Shown here: positions 33,544 to 41,452 of the stretch, in pieces
Position numbering within the stretch: position 1 is the first letter of the stretch
Layout: each line of letters starts with the position of its first letter
From: CAZOVB01 sp964583095
GTDB lineage: Bacteria; Planctomycetota; Phycisphaerae; SM23-33
DNA: 64,000 nucleotides
Reading direction: 5' to 3'
Assembly: GCA_964583095.1 (NCBI GenBank)
Contig: CAZOVB010000019.1
Coordinates: 11,720 to 75,719 of the forward strand
Position numbers and translations under genes: made by a program
The notes under the pieces: generated by a model
Told to the model about the DNA's origin: nothing
The model's database searches: none
Seen by the model: the letters and a program-made list of their open reading frames with translations, nothing else

Positions 33544-34785
33544 ATGCGAATCGCGGTGGTGGGAACCGGCATCTCCGGCCTGGCCTCGGCGTGGCTGCTT
33601 CGCGACCTGGCCCAGGTCACTCTCTACGAAGCCAATGATTACGTCGGCGGCCACACCCACACGGTCGACGTAACGGTTCCCTCGGGCACCTGGGCGGTCG
33701 ATACCGGCTTTATCGTTTTCAACCGCAAGACCTACCCGAACCTGATCCAGCTCTTCAACCGGCTGGGCCTGGCTTGGCAGGAAAGCGACATGAGCTTCTC
33801 GGTCCACTGCGAGAAGACAGGCCTGGAGTACTGCCCCAGCCGACTGGACACGCTCTTTGCCCAGAGGAGGAACCTTTTTCGCCCGCGATTCTGGCGGATG
33901 ATCCGTGACATCCTGCGGTTCCGTCGCGAGATGGGCCGGCTGCTCGATGGCGGCGACGAATCGGTCACACTCATGGAATACCTCCGGCAGGGTCGCTACA
34001 GCCGGATGTTCATCGAGAAGTTCCTGATCCCCATGGGCTCGGCGATCTGGTCGGCCGATCCGAGGCAGTTCGAGAGCTTCCCGGCCGTGCAATTCATCCG
34101 GTTCTTCGCCAACCACCTATTCCTGGAACGTCATCAGCCCCAGTGGCGTACGCTCCGGGGCGGATCGAGGCGGTACGTGGAGAAAATGCTCGATACCCTC
34201 GGGGACCGTGTCCGCCTGAACAGCCCGGTCCGCCGCGCAGGCCGCCGGGCCGGCCGATGGGAGGTCGAAACCGACTCCGGCCCGGCTGAGACGTACGACG
34301 AGGTAATCATCGCCGCCCACAGTGACCAGGCGCTGAATCTGCTGGAGGATCCCACGGTGGCCCAGCGGGAAATCCTCTCAGCCATCGCGTATCAGCCAAA
34401 CGACGTGGTGCTCCACACCGACCGCTCGCTGCTGCCGGAGCTTCGCAAGGTCTGGGCGAGCTGGAACTACCGCATCCCGACCCGATCAACCGACCGCGTC
34501 TGCACCAGCTACTACATGAACCGTCTCCAGGCCCTGGAAGCGCCCGAAGACTTCTGCGTGACGCTCAACATGAGCGATCGCATCGACGCCGGGCGCATCC
34601 TGGGGCGGTTCGGCTATTCTCATCCGGCGTTCAATGAGGCCGCGAGCAGGGCCCAGCTTCGCCGGGAGGAGATTTCAGGCGTAGACGGCCTGCACTTCTG
34701 CGGCGCGTACTGGGGCTACGGCTTCCACGAAGACGGGCTCAACAGCGCTCTGGCGGTGGCCTCGCACTTCGGGGCCGGCCTATGA
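33544..34785 (+). CDS. FAD-dependent amine-oxidase-like oxidoreductase of lipid cluster
   Basis: 413 residues. The Rossmann start VVGTGISGLASAWLL binds FAD, followed by YEANDYVGGHTHTVDV, the hallmark of the amine-oxidase-like proteins that travel with DUF1365 and cyclopropane synthases. FCGAYWGYGFHEDGLNSA is the C-terminal FAD segment. It starts three bases after the desaturase stop and overlaps the DUF1365 gene by four. Relatives take part in making furan-containing or branched fatty acids in Rhodobacter-type clusters; the reaction here is inferred. Confidence 0.85.
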   Translation: MRIAVVGTGISGLASAWLLRDLAQVTLYEANDYVGGHTHTVDVTVPSGTWAVDTGFIVFNRKTYPNLIQLFNRLGLAWQESDMSFSVHCEKTGLEYCPSRLDTLFAQRRNLFRPRFWRMIRDILRFRREMGRLLDGGDESVTLMEYLRQGRYSRMFIEKFLIPMGSAIWSADPRQFESFPAVQFIRFFANHLFLERHQPQWRTLRGGSRRYVEKMLDTLGDRVRLNSPVRRAGRRAGRWEVETDSGPAETYDEVIIAAHSDQALNLLEDPTVAQREILSAIAYQPNDVVLHTDRSLLPELRKVWASWNYRIPTRSTDRVCTSYYMNRLQALEAPEDFCVTLNMSDRIDAGRILGRFGYSHPAFNEAASRAQLRREEISGVDGLHFCGAYWGYGFHEDGLNSALAVASHFGAGL

Positions 34786-35558
34786 TCCGCCACAGCGCCA
34801 TCTATGTCGGGCGGTTGCAGCATCGGCGCTACGCGCCGATCAAGAATGTCTTCCGTTATCCCCTCTACATGATGTACCTGGACCTCTCGGAAGTGGAAGA
34901 ACTCTTTGCCGGGCATCCGCTTTACGGCACCGGCCCCGGGCTGGCCTGGCTGCGACGGGGGGATCACCTGGGCGATTTGCAGGAGGATCTGGACACTGCG
35001 GTCCGCCGATTGGTATTCGAAAGAACCGGGCGGCGCCTTGCAGGTCCCATCCGCCTGCTGACGCACCTGCGGTATTTCGGGCACTGCTTCAATCCGGTGA
35101 GCTTCTACTACTGCTTCGACGAAGCCGACGTGCAGCTCGATACGATCGTCGCCGAGGTGCACAACACCCCCTGGAAGCAGGAGCACTGCTATGTCTGCCA
35201 GGCCGACCGGGCCGCCGCGCGGTCGGGGCCGTGGCGAACGTTCGAACTGCAGAAGGAATTCCACGTCTCACCGTTCATGCCGATGCGGCAGCGGTATCGA
35301 TGGCACTTCCGCCGGCCGGATCGGCAACTGGGCGTGTTCATGGAGAACTTTCAGGCGGGGGTGCGGGTCTTCGACGCCAAGTTGACATTGCAGCGTCGGC
35401 CGGCCACGAGGCGGAATCTCTCTGGAGTGCTCCTGCGCTATCCGCTGATGACCGTCAAGGTGGTCGCAGCCATCCACGCACAGGCGTTGCGGCTGTGGAT
35501 CAAGGGGGCTCCCTTCTACCGGCATCCAGAGAAAGCAGATGGGAAGGTGCGAACATGA
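34782..35558 (+). CDS. DUF1365 protein
   Basis: 258 residues, full length for DUF1365. Landmarks are IYVGRLQHRRYAPIKNVFRYPLYMMYLDLSE at the start (no single stretch is assigned a function), LLTHLRYFGHCFNPVSFYYC in the middle, then EVHNTPW and EFHVSPFMPM. The family has no solved activity but nearly always lies between an FAD oxidoreductase and a CFA synthase. It overlaps both neighbours by four bases, so the three are translated together. Confidence 0.9.
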   Translation: MIRHSAIYVGRLQHRRYAPIKNVFRYPLYMMYLDLSEVEELFAGHPLYGTGPGLAWLRRGDHLGDLQEDLDTAVRRLVFERTGRRLAGPIRLLTHLRYFGHCFNPVSFYYCFDEADVQLDTIVAEVHNTPWKQEHCYVCQADRAAARSGPWRTFELQKEFHVSPFMPMRQRYRWHFRRPDRQLGVFMENFQAGVRVFDAKLTLQRRPATRRNLSGVLLRYPLMTVKVVAAIHAQALRLWIKGAPFYRHPEKADGKVRT

Positions 35559-36838
35559 CACGACGCGTGGGGCCCAAATCCTCCGGCCTCGAGTTGCCCA
35601 CCCGTTCGACACGTCGAGACCTCTGGGCCCGGAAGCTGCTGCTGGAGCGGCTGGAACGCCTGGAGTGGGGAGCGGTGTGCATCCTGGAAAGCAGTACGCG
35701 GGCTCTCCATCGCGGCGTGCAGAAGGGGCCCCGGGTCCAGATCCAAATCCACTGCCCGCGATTCTACTCGCAGATCGCCTTTGGGGGTACGGTTGGAGCG
35801 GCCGAGGCGTATATGGCGGGCATGTGGACCTGCGATAACCTGCCCGGGCTGATCGAGATCCTCGCCCGGAACCGGAACGTGCTTGGCAGCCTGGAGGGGC
35901 GATGGGCGATTCTCTCCCGGCTTGCACGAAGAGTCCTGCACTGGATGAACCGCAACACCCTGGCCGGAAGTCGAGCCAACATCGCTGCCCACTACGACCT
36001 GGGCAATGATTTCTACGAGCTGTTTCTCGACGAGAGCCTGACCTATTCCTGCGGGCTCTTCGAATCTCCGGAGATGTCACTGGCCGATGCGCAGAGGGCC
36101 AAGATCGATCGTCTCTGCCGGCTGCTTCGGCTCTCACGGGACCATCATCTCCTGGAGATCGGCACGGGGTGGGGATCGCTGGCATCCCACGCCGCTGGTG
36201 AATACGGTTGCCGCGTGACGACTACGACCCTCTCGCGCGAGCAGCATGACTTTGCCTCGGAGAAGTTCCAGCGGGAAGGATTCGGCGACCGAATCACGCT
36301 GCTGTTCGAAGATTACCGGAAGCTGAGGGGAACATACGACCGCATCGTTTCGGTGGAGATGATCGAGGCGATAGGCCATCGCAATGTTCCCGGTTATTTC
36401 CGTCGACTCGGTGAGCTGATCGAACCCGACGGACTGGTGGCCCTGCAGGCTATCACAGTCCCCGACCAGCTCTATCCGGAGCACATCAAGCGGGTGGACT
36501 TCATCAAGCGATACATCTTTCCGGGAAGCTGTCTGACCAGCGTGGGAGCCATGTGTGCCGCAGCGGCTGAACATTCCTCCCTGCGACCGGTGGACCTGGC
36601 CGACCTGACGCCGCACTACGCCCGGACACTGAAGCTCTGGCGCGAGCGACTGATCGCCAATTGGTCTGCGGCGCAGCAACTTGGGCTCGGGGACGAATTC
36701 CTGCGGATGTGGGAGTTCTACCTCGCCTACTGCCAGGGAGCCTTTGCCCAGCGGTACATCGGGGATGTCCAGATTCTTTTCGCGGCGCCCCTGTGTCGCG
36801 AGGAATCGCTTCGACCGATGCCCCCGGAGTGGATATGA
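35555..36838 (+). CDS. cyclopropane-fatty-acyl-phospholipid synthase family methyltransferase
   Basis: 427 residues from the ATG at 35555 that overlaps the DUF1365 stop. The SAM motif is LLEIGTGWGSLASHAA, preceded by NIAAHYDLGNDFYELFLD and SLTYSCGLFESPE, both landmark segments of CFA synthases. A later YIFPGSCLTS segment also fits. It would transfer a methyl or methylene group from SAM to an unsaturated acyl chain in membrane lipid. Last gene of the desaturase-FAD-DUF1365 run; followed by a strong hairpin. Confidence 0.88.
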   Translation: MTRRVGPKSSGLELPTRSTRRDLWARKLLLERLERLEWGAVCILESSTRALHRGVQKGPRVQIQIHCPRFYSQIAFGGTVGAAEAYMAGMWTCDNLPGLIEILARNRNVLGSLEGRWAILSRLARRVLHWMNRNTLAGSRANIAAHYDLGNDFYELFLDESLTYSCGLFESPEMSLADAQRAKIDRLCRLLRLSRDHHLLEIGTGWGSLASHAAGEYGCRVTTTTLSREQHDFASEKFQREGFGDRITLLFEDYRKLRGTYDRIVSVEMIEAIGHRNVPGYFRRLGELIEPDGLVALQAITVPDQLYPEHIKRVDFIKRYIFPGSCLTSVGAMCAAAAEHSSLRPVDLADLTPHYARTLKLWRERLIANWSAAQQLGLGDEFLRMWEFYLAYCQGAFAQRYIGDVQILFAAPLCREESLRPMPPEWI

Positions 36839-36842
36839 GAAT

Positions 36843-36872
36843 CGCCCGACGCCTTTTCCAAGGCGCCGGGCG
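36843..36872. terminator. bidirectional terminator hairpin
   Basis: CGCCCG-A-CGCCTT (36843-36855), loop TTCC, then AAGGCG-C-CGGGCG (36860-36872): 12 pairs with one internal mismatch. It lies between the convergent methyltransferase and cytochrome genes. No long T-run follows, but position and stability make it the shared end of both transcripts. Confidence 0.65.
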
Positions 36873-36899
36873 AAAGCTGCCGAAACAAAAGCTGCCGGT

Positions 36900-38312
36900 T
36901 TACAGGCAATACAGGTAGGCCAGCAGGGCGTCCTTTTCCTTCCGGTTGAGCTTCAACTCGAGGACGAGGTTAAAAAACTCCACGGTATCGTCCAGGGTCA
37001 TCAGCCTGCCATCGTGGTGGTAGGGCGGGGAGTCCTTGATACCCCGAAGGGTGAAGGACTTGATCGGCCCATCCGGTATGGAGTAATGATCGCTGATCAT
37101 CTCGGGCTTATAGAAGCGTTCGAGCTTCAAATCATGCATCTGATGATCGGTAAACGAGCTGATCGGCGGATGACATTCAGCGCATCTACCCTTGGTCATA
37201 AAGATTTTCTCTCCCATAAGTTCCTGTTGGCTGGCTTTTTCCGGGATCAGTCGTCCGGCAGGGTCCAGCTTCGGAGCCGGCGGGAAATCAAACAGGTTCT
37301 GCATCTGGGCCATCATGGCCACCTGGCTGGCCCGGTCGGGCAGGTTGACACCCTTCTTGGCGGCGATGACATGATCGCCGTCGAAGTAGGCGGTTCGCTG
37401 CTCGAATTCGGTGAAATCCTCCACACTGCGAAGCGACCGTTTGGAGCCGTGGATCTGCTGATTGTACATTCCACGCAGGCTGACGGTGTCCAGCCTCATT
37501 CGTGCCTTCTGCGGCCGGGTGTCCGGATTCAGGTGGAAGGCGGCGTTGGTATGGCCGTTCACGTGGCAATCCAGGCAGGTAACCCCAAGGGTAGGTTCCT
37601 TGACCTTTCGATCGTGGGTCTGGTTGAACTGCTGCTGAGGGAAGGGGGTCAGCAGAAGGCGCATTCCCTCCATCTGCACCGGAGTCAGGATTCCCTTGAA
37701 GATGTCGTAGTAATTCTTGATCGAAAGAACCTTCCCCTGCGAGACATCGCCCAAGTCCGGTCGGGTGGTCAGATAGATCGGCGGGGGAAACTCCGGGGTC
37801 AGGTGGTCGGGCAGATCGAAATCAACGTCAAAACGCTTCAGGTCGCGTTTCTCCAGCCGCATCATTGCGTCGATCTGGTCGGTCGGGAAGACCTGTCCAC
37901 CGGTAGCATGATGGGCATGGGGCAGGGGCCGGAACCCCATGGGAAAGGCGTTGGCCTGCTTGATCTCCTCGGGTGTCATCTTGTTCAGCTCCTGCCAGGT
38001 CGTGCCGTCCTTGAGTTTGACCCGGACGCCTTTCTGCACCGGCTTGCGACCTGCCGACATCATCACCTCCGAGGGCCGATCCGCCAGATCGTAACGTCGG
38101 GAGAGCAGTTGCTGTTGCCTGGTTTCGATCCGGTCCTTGTTCTGCACGTCGTGGTCCATCATCTCCTGAAAACTCCTGGAGGGCACGACGGGCATGTACG
38201 TCTGGTCGGTATCGAGCTCCTTGGAGTTCTGGGCTACCAGGGCGCCGGCTATGATCAGCGCCGAGGCAGTGGCCAGGAGGCCGAGCAGGGATTTCTTCTG
38301 TCGCGTTCGCAT
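36900..38312 (-). CDS. dihaem cytochrome c protein (cytochrome c peroxidase/MauG-like)
   Basis: 470 residues from ATG 38312, which follows GGAAGGTGG; a GTG three codons earlier is possible. An N-terminal hydrophobic segment (about 8-27) serves as signal or anchor. Two haem attachment sites are present: CLDCH (246-250) and CAECH (377-381), each followed by distal Met or His candidates. The C-terminal half (IKSFTLRGIKDSPPYHHDGR...LDDTVEFFN) is typical of dihaem peroxidases. It would face the periplasm. Downstream of the second CFA-type gene by about 100 bases on the same strand; link to lipids uncertain. Confidence 0.82.
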   Translation of the reverse strand: MRTRQKKSLLGLLATASALIIAGALVAQNSKELDTDQTYMPVVPSRSFQEMMDHDVQNKDRIETRQQQLLSRRYDLADRPSEVMMSAGRKPVQKGVRVKLKDGTTWQELNKMTPEEIKQANAFPMGFRPLPHAHHATGGQVFPTDQIDAMMRLEKRDLKRFDVDFDLPDHLTPEFPPPIYLTTRPDLGDVSQGKVLSIKNYYDIFKGILTPVQMEGMRLLLTPFPQQQFNQTHDRKVKEPTLGVTCLDCHVNGHTNAAFHLNPDTRPQKARMRLDTVSLRGMYNQQIHGSKRSLRSVEDFTEFEQRTAYFDGDHVIAAKKGVNLPDRASQVAMMAQMQNLFDFPPAPKLDPAGRLIPEKASQQELMGEKIFMTKGRCAECHPPISSFTDHQMHDLKLERFYKPEMISDHYSIPDGPIKSFTLRGIKDSPPYHHDGRLMTLDDTVEFFNLVLELKLNRKEKDALLAYLYCL

Positions 38313-38410
38313 GGTGTCCACCTTCCAAATTTGAGGTCACGGGTTGCTGTTGTAGTAGTCTATGGATGCCAAGTCCCCATCCCCAACGATTCTCTGCACC
38401 CGGGCCCTTC

Positions 38411-39448
38411 TCAGCCGTGTGTTTTGCTGAAACGGAAATGGCTGACTCCCCATTGGCTTCCCCCGTCGTAGCCCCACAGTTCGGCGCAGGCCATGAAGAA
38501 GATACGCCACCGCTGGCCCCAGCGGTCCGCGTGCTCCGGGCCGTAGGTCCGCTGGAAAACAGGTTTCAGCGGTTCTTTCCGGGCGTCCAGGTTGTCCAGC
38601 CAGGCCTCAGCCGTCTTCTGATAGTGGGTCCCATTGAGCCACCAGTGCTCCTCCACGCTCAGGTCGTCCTGGAAATAGAGCATCAGATCGTCGCTGGGCA
38701 TGAGCCCGGCCGTGAAGAAAAACCGCGCAATCCAGTTGTCGTTTTCTTGCGGATCAAAAATGTACGCCAGGTCTTTGTGGGAGAAGATGTGGACAAAGCA
38801 CTTGCCTTCGGGCCCAAGCCATCGGGATATGCGATGAAGCAGAGAGGCCCAGTTACGCATGTGCTCGAACATCTCGATGCTGACCACACGGTCGAACGTC
38901 GCGACCGTATCGAATTCACGCATGTCCACCGTCTGAACGGTCAAATTGGCCAGATGCTGCTGCTGTGCGCAGTTCTCGATGAATCGCCGCTGGGTCTGTG
39001 AGTTGGAAATGGCCACGATCTGCGAATTGGGAAACTCCGAGGCCATATGCAGCGTAAGAGAACCCCACCCGCAGCCCAGTTCCAGGATTCGCTGTCCGTC
39101 GGCAAGCTGGGCCCGGCGGCAGAGCTGGTCCAGGGACAGTTCTTCGGCACGGGCCAGGTCGCAGTCCTTGTCCGGCCAGAGACAGGCGGAATACTTCATC
39201 CGGGGTCCCAGGACGGTCTGGAAGAGTTCGACGGGCAGTTCGTAATGTTGCTGGTTGGCTTCGCGGGTGGCCAGGGCCACAGGACTGCTCCGCATCCGGC
39301 GGACCAGCGCCATCTTCGCTTCCAACTGCGCCTGGTGACTGGACAACCGCTCGCGCTTGAGACGGATTCGGTTGAGACGTCGGATCCCGGCGCGGATCAG
39401 TCCGTCGGGAAGCAATCCTCGCTCGGCCAGCTCAATGGCGGAGGGCAT
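38411..39448 (-). CDS. second cyclopropane-synthase-type SAM methyltransferase
   Basis: 345 residues. Motif I is ILELGCGWGSLTLHMA, with NQQHYELPVELFQ, RMKYSACLW and IFSHKDLAYIFDP as family landmarks; this shorter form is the CFA-like subgroup found next to DUF1295 proteins. Start ATG 39448 lies inside the end of the DUF1295 gene (17-base overlap), so the two are coupled. It differs strongly from the 427-residue paralogue 2 kb away, suggesting a different acyl position or step. Confidence 0.87.
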   Translation of the reverse strand: MPSAIELAERGLLPDGLIRAGIRRLNRIRLKRERLSSHQAQLEAKMALVRRMRSSPVALATREANQQHYELPVELFQTVLGPRMKYSACLWPDKDCDLARAEELSLDQLCRRAQLADGQRILELGCGWGSLTLHMASEFPNSQIVAISNSQTQRRFIENCAQQQHLANLTVQTVDMREFDTVATFDRVVSIEMFEHMRNWASLLHRISRWLGPEGKCFVHIFSHKDLAYIFDPQENDNWIARFFFTAGLMPSDDLMLYFQDDLSVEEHWWLNGTHYQKTAEAWLDNLDARKEPLKPVFQRTYGPEHADRWGQRWRIFFMACAELWGYDGGSQWGVSHFRFSKTHG

Positions 39449-40271
39449 GAGCCTGGTCTCCGTGCTTCGTGGAATCCGCCTCTGAATCCCGCTTGGGTGG
39501 CAGGGGAACAAACGCACTGGTCGTCTTCTGATAGCGCCGGTAGTCCTCGCCCCGGCCGGCAAGTGCGCGTTTCTCCGTATACGGAATGCCCGTAATCTTG
39601 TACAGAAACGCCAGCATCACCGCCGGTCCCAGCAGGGCGAGCCACACAGCCGCCGAAGACCATGCGAGAAACACATACGTGAACCAGTGAATCCACTCGA
39701 AAAAGTAGTTCGGGTGTCGGCTGTATCGCCAGAGCCCTTCTCGACACGTCTTTCCTTTGCTGCCGGGGCGCCGACGAAACCGGGAGAGCTGATAGTCCGC
39801 CAGGGATTCTCCGCCCACCGCAACCAGCCAGACCAGGACCGCAGCAACATCATACCATTCGCCCAGGGGTGCTTTGAGATACATCGCCGGCAGCAGGGCG
39901 GCGGCAAAGAGCACCACCCACATCGCCTGGACCTGAAAGAAGATCGCCAGGTTCCTCTCGGCCCGGTCCTGCCACTTCTCGCGGAGCATCTGATACCGCC
40001 CGTCTTCGGCGGACTCGCCCAGGACACGATCCGTGAGGAGATAATACGCCAGACGCAGACTCCACCCCGCGGCAAGAACGGCTGTGAGGATACGACGTCC
40101 CGTGTCACCCGTGGCCTGCACGGCGAAGAAGATGGCCAGCACACCGATGCCGCCGCTCCAGGCGACATCCACCAGGCCGGCATTATGGATTCGGCGGCTG
40201 ATGAGATAGACGCCCAGCATGACCACGGCCATGGGCGCATAGCCGGTCGGAAGAAGATACCACCAGTTCAT
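39432..40271 (-). CDS. DUF1295 membrane protein (steroid 5-alpha-reductase-like)
   Basis: 279 residues with about seven membrane helices. The C-terminal core WRYSRHPNYFFEWIHWF and GIPYTEKRALAGRGEDYRRYQ matches the DUF1295/5-alpha-reductase and isoprenylcysteine-methyltransferase fold, which binds NADPH or SAM at that spot. In proteobacteria this family accompanies the same FAD/DUF1365/CFA genes. It probably acts on the acyl chain as reductase. Overlaps the downstream methyltransferase. Confidence 0.87.
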   Translation of the reverse strand: MNWWYLLPTGYAPMAVVMLGVYLISRRIHNAGLVDVAWSGGIGVLAIFFAVQATGDTGRRILTAVLAAGWSLRLAYYLLTDRVLGESAEDGRYQMLREKWQDRAERNLAIFFQVQAMWVVLFAAALLPAMYLKAPLGEWYDVAAVLVWLVAVGGESLADYQLSRFRRRPGSKGKTCREGLWRYSRHPNYFFEWIHWFTYVFLAWSSAAVWLALLGPAVMLAFLYKITGIPYTEKRALAGRGEDYRRYQKTTSAFVPLPPKRDSEADSTKHGDQAHALRH

Positions 40272-40442
40272 CGTCCACCACCCTTTCTGCTGTCAACGGC
40301 CCCGTCACCTATTTCATTCTAGGCGCCCCGGACCTGCAGACGATGTTGTGGAGGATCTCGTTATTTCAACCGGCTCTTCCGGAAGGTCAGCGGGCGTAGT
40401 CCGACCCGGTACCGCCGGGAGTTGGACTGAACCCGCCCGCCC

Positions 40443-41231
40443 TCACTGGATATGCGGGTGGCTGTCGCTGCGGACGTTGAGCATGTGCAGTTGAAGATGG
40501 CGAATGCCCGATCCGGTGTTGTGGAATCGCAGGCCGTCCACGGCGAAATCGGTGAAAGGGGTATGTGTGTGGCCGAAGTAGATATCCGACAGGCTTCGAC
40601 GCAGATCCGGATCCAGTTCCCGCAAGGCGGTGAGAATCCTCAGCGCGCAGCGTTCGCGGCTGATGAACCTCTCCACGCGCCGGTGGAGTCGCGAAGCCAC
40701 GAAGAGCCGGTAGGCGTTGTTCAAAAAGCGCCCGCGTCTGCGCACATCGGGCTTGAAACGGTTTCGGATCAGTCGCGGCGGGTCATGCCCGAGAGGCAGA
40801 TCGCCGTGGAGAAACAGATTGGGCCCGATCCGCAGGTAAGATTCGTGCCAGTGGAAATGCTCGTGCTGCGTGGCCAGTCCGTCCAGCAGGAACGCAAAGG
40901 GGGACAGCGCGTCATGGTTGCCCATCACGTAATGGATCCGGCAGCCGTTACATGCATCGACCAGGTCGTGGATCCACGAGGCAGCCGCCCGCACGGATTG
41001 CCGCACCGACCGAAGCGTCGTCCACTGGAAATCGAAGATGTCGCCGTTGAGCACGAAGAAATCCGCCCGGGAGGCCGCTTCCTTCATTGCCGGCAGAAAA
41101 CCCTCCGCCACGCTTCGCTGGGCGAACAGGTGCAGGTCGCTGACGACATGCCCCCGCAGGTCCTGAGGGTCCGATATCCAGCCGTGTTCTTCATCCTGGG
41201 TTTGTTCGGGCTTCCTGGCCATAGGTTCCAT
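40443..41231 (-). CDS. metallophosphoesterase, UDP-2,3-diacylglucosamine hydrolase-like
   Basis: 262 residues. All five metal motifs are present in order: SDLHL, NGDIFDF, MGNHD, HGDL and FGHTHTPF. The layout matches LpxH-like calcineurin phosphoesterases, which hydrolyse a lipid A precursor, though other substrates are possible and no other lpx genes are nearby. Two near start codons, 41231 and 41222, cannot be told apart by ribosome site. Divergent from the large secreted protein gene, with about 220 bases between. Confidence 0.8.
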   Translation of the reverse strand: MEPMARKPEQTQDEEHGWISDPQDLRGHVVSDLHLFAQRSVAEGFLPAMKEAASRADFFVLNGDIFDFQWTTLRSVRQSVRAAASWIHDLVDACNGCRIHYVMGNHDALSPFAFLLDGLATQHEHFHWHESYLRIGPNLFLHGDLPLGHDPPRLIRNRFKPDVRRRGRFLNNAYRLFVASRLHRRVERFISRERCALRILTALRELDPDLRRSLSDIYFGHTHTPFTDFAVDGLRFHNTGSGIRHLQLHMLNVRSDSHPHIQ

Positions 41232-41452
41232 GTTAGTTTATGCGCCGCGAGTGTCCCGCGGTTTTCCGCCGGCCCGGGTCCTCATCGACCTCAAGGGAAA
41301 GTGAAACCAGATTTCCTGAGCAACGTTCCGGTAGATCAGCAAACAGAAGTGTGTCATTCCCCAACGAAATTGTCGACTCTCGGGCCCTTCGACATGGTTA
41401 GATAGACAGACATTGCGACCCCTGTTTCTACCGAACTCGAAAAGGCGACTCA

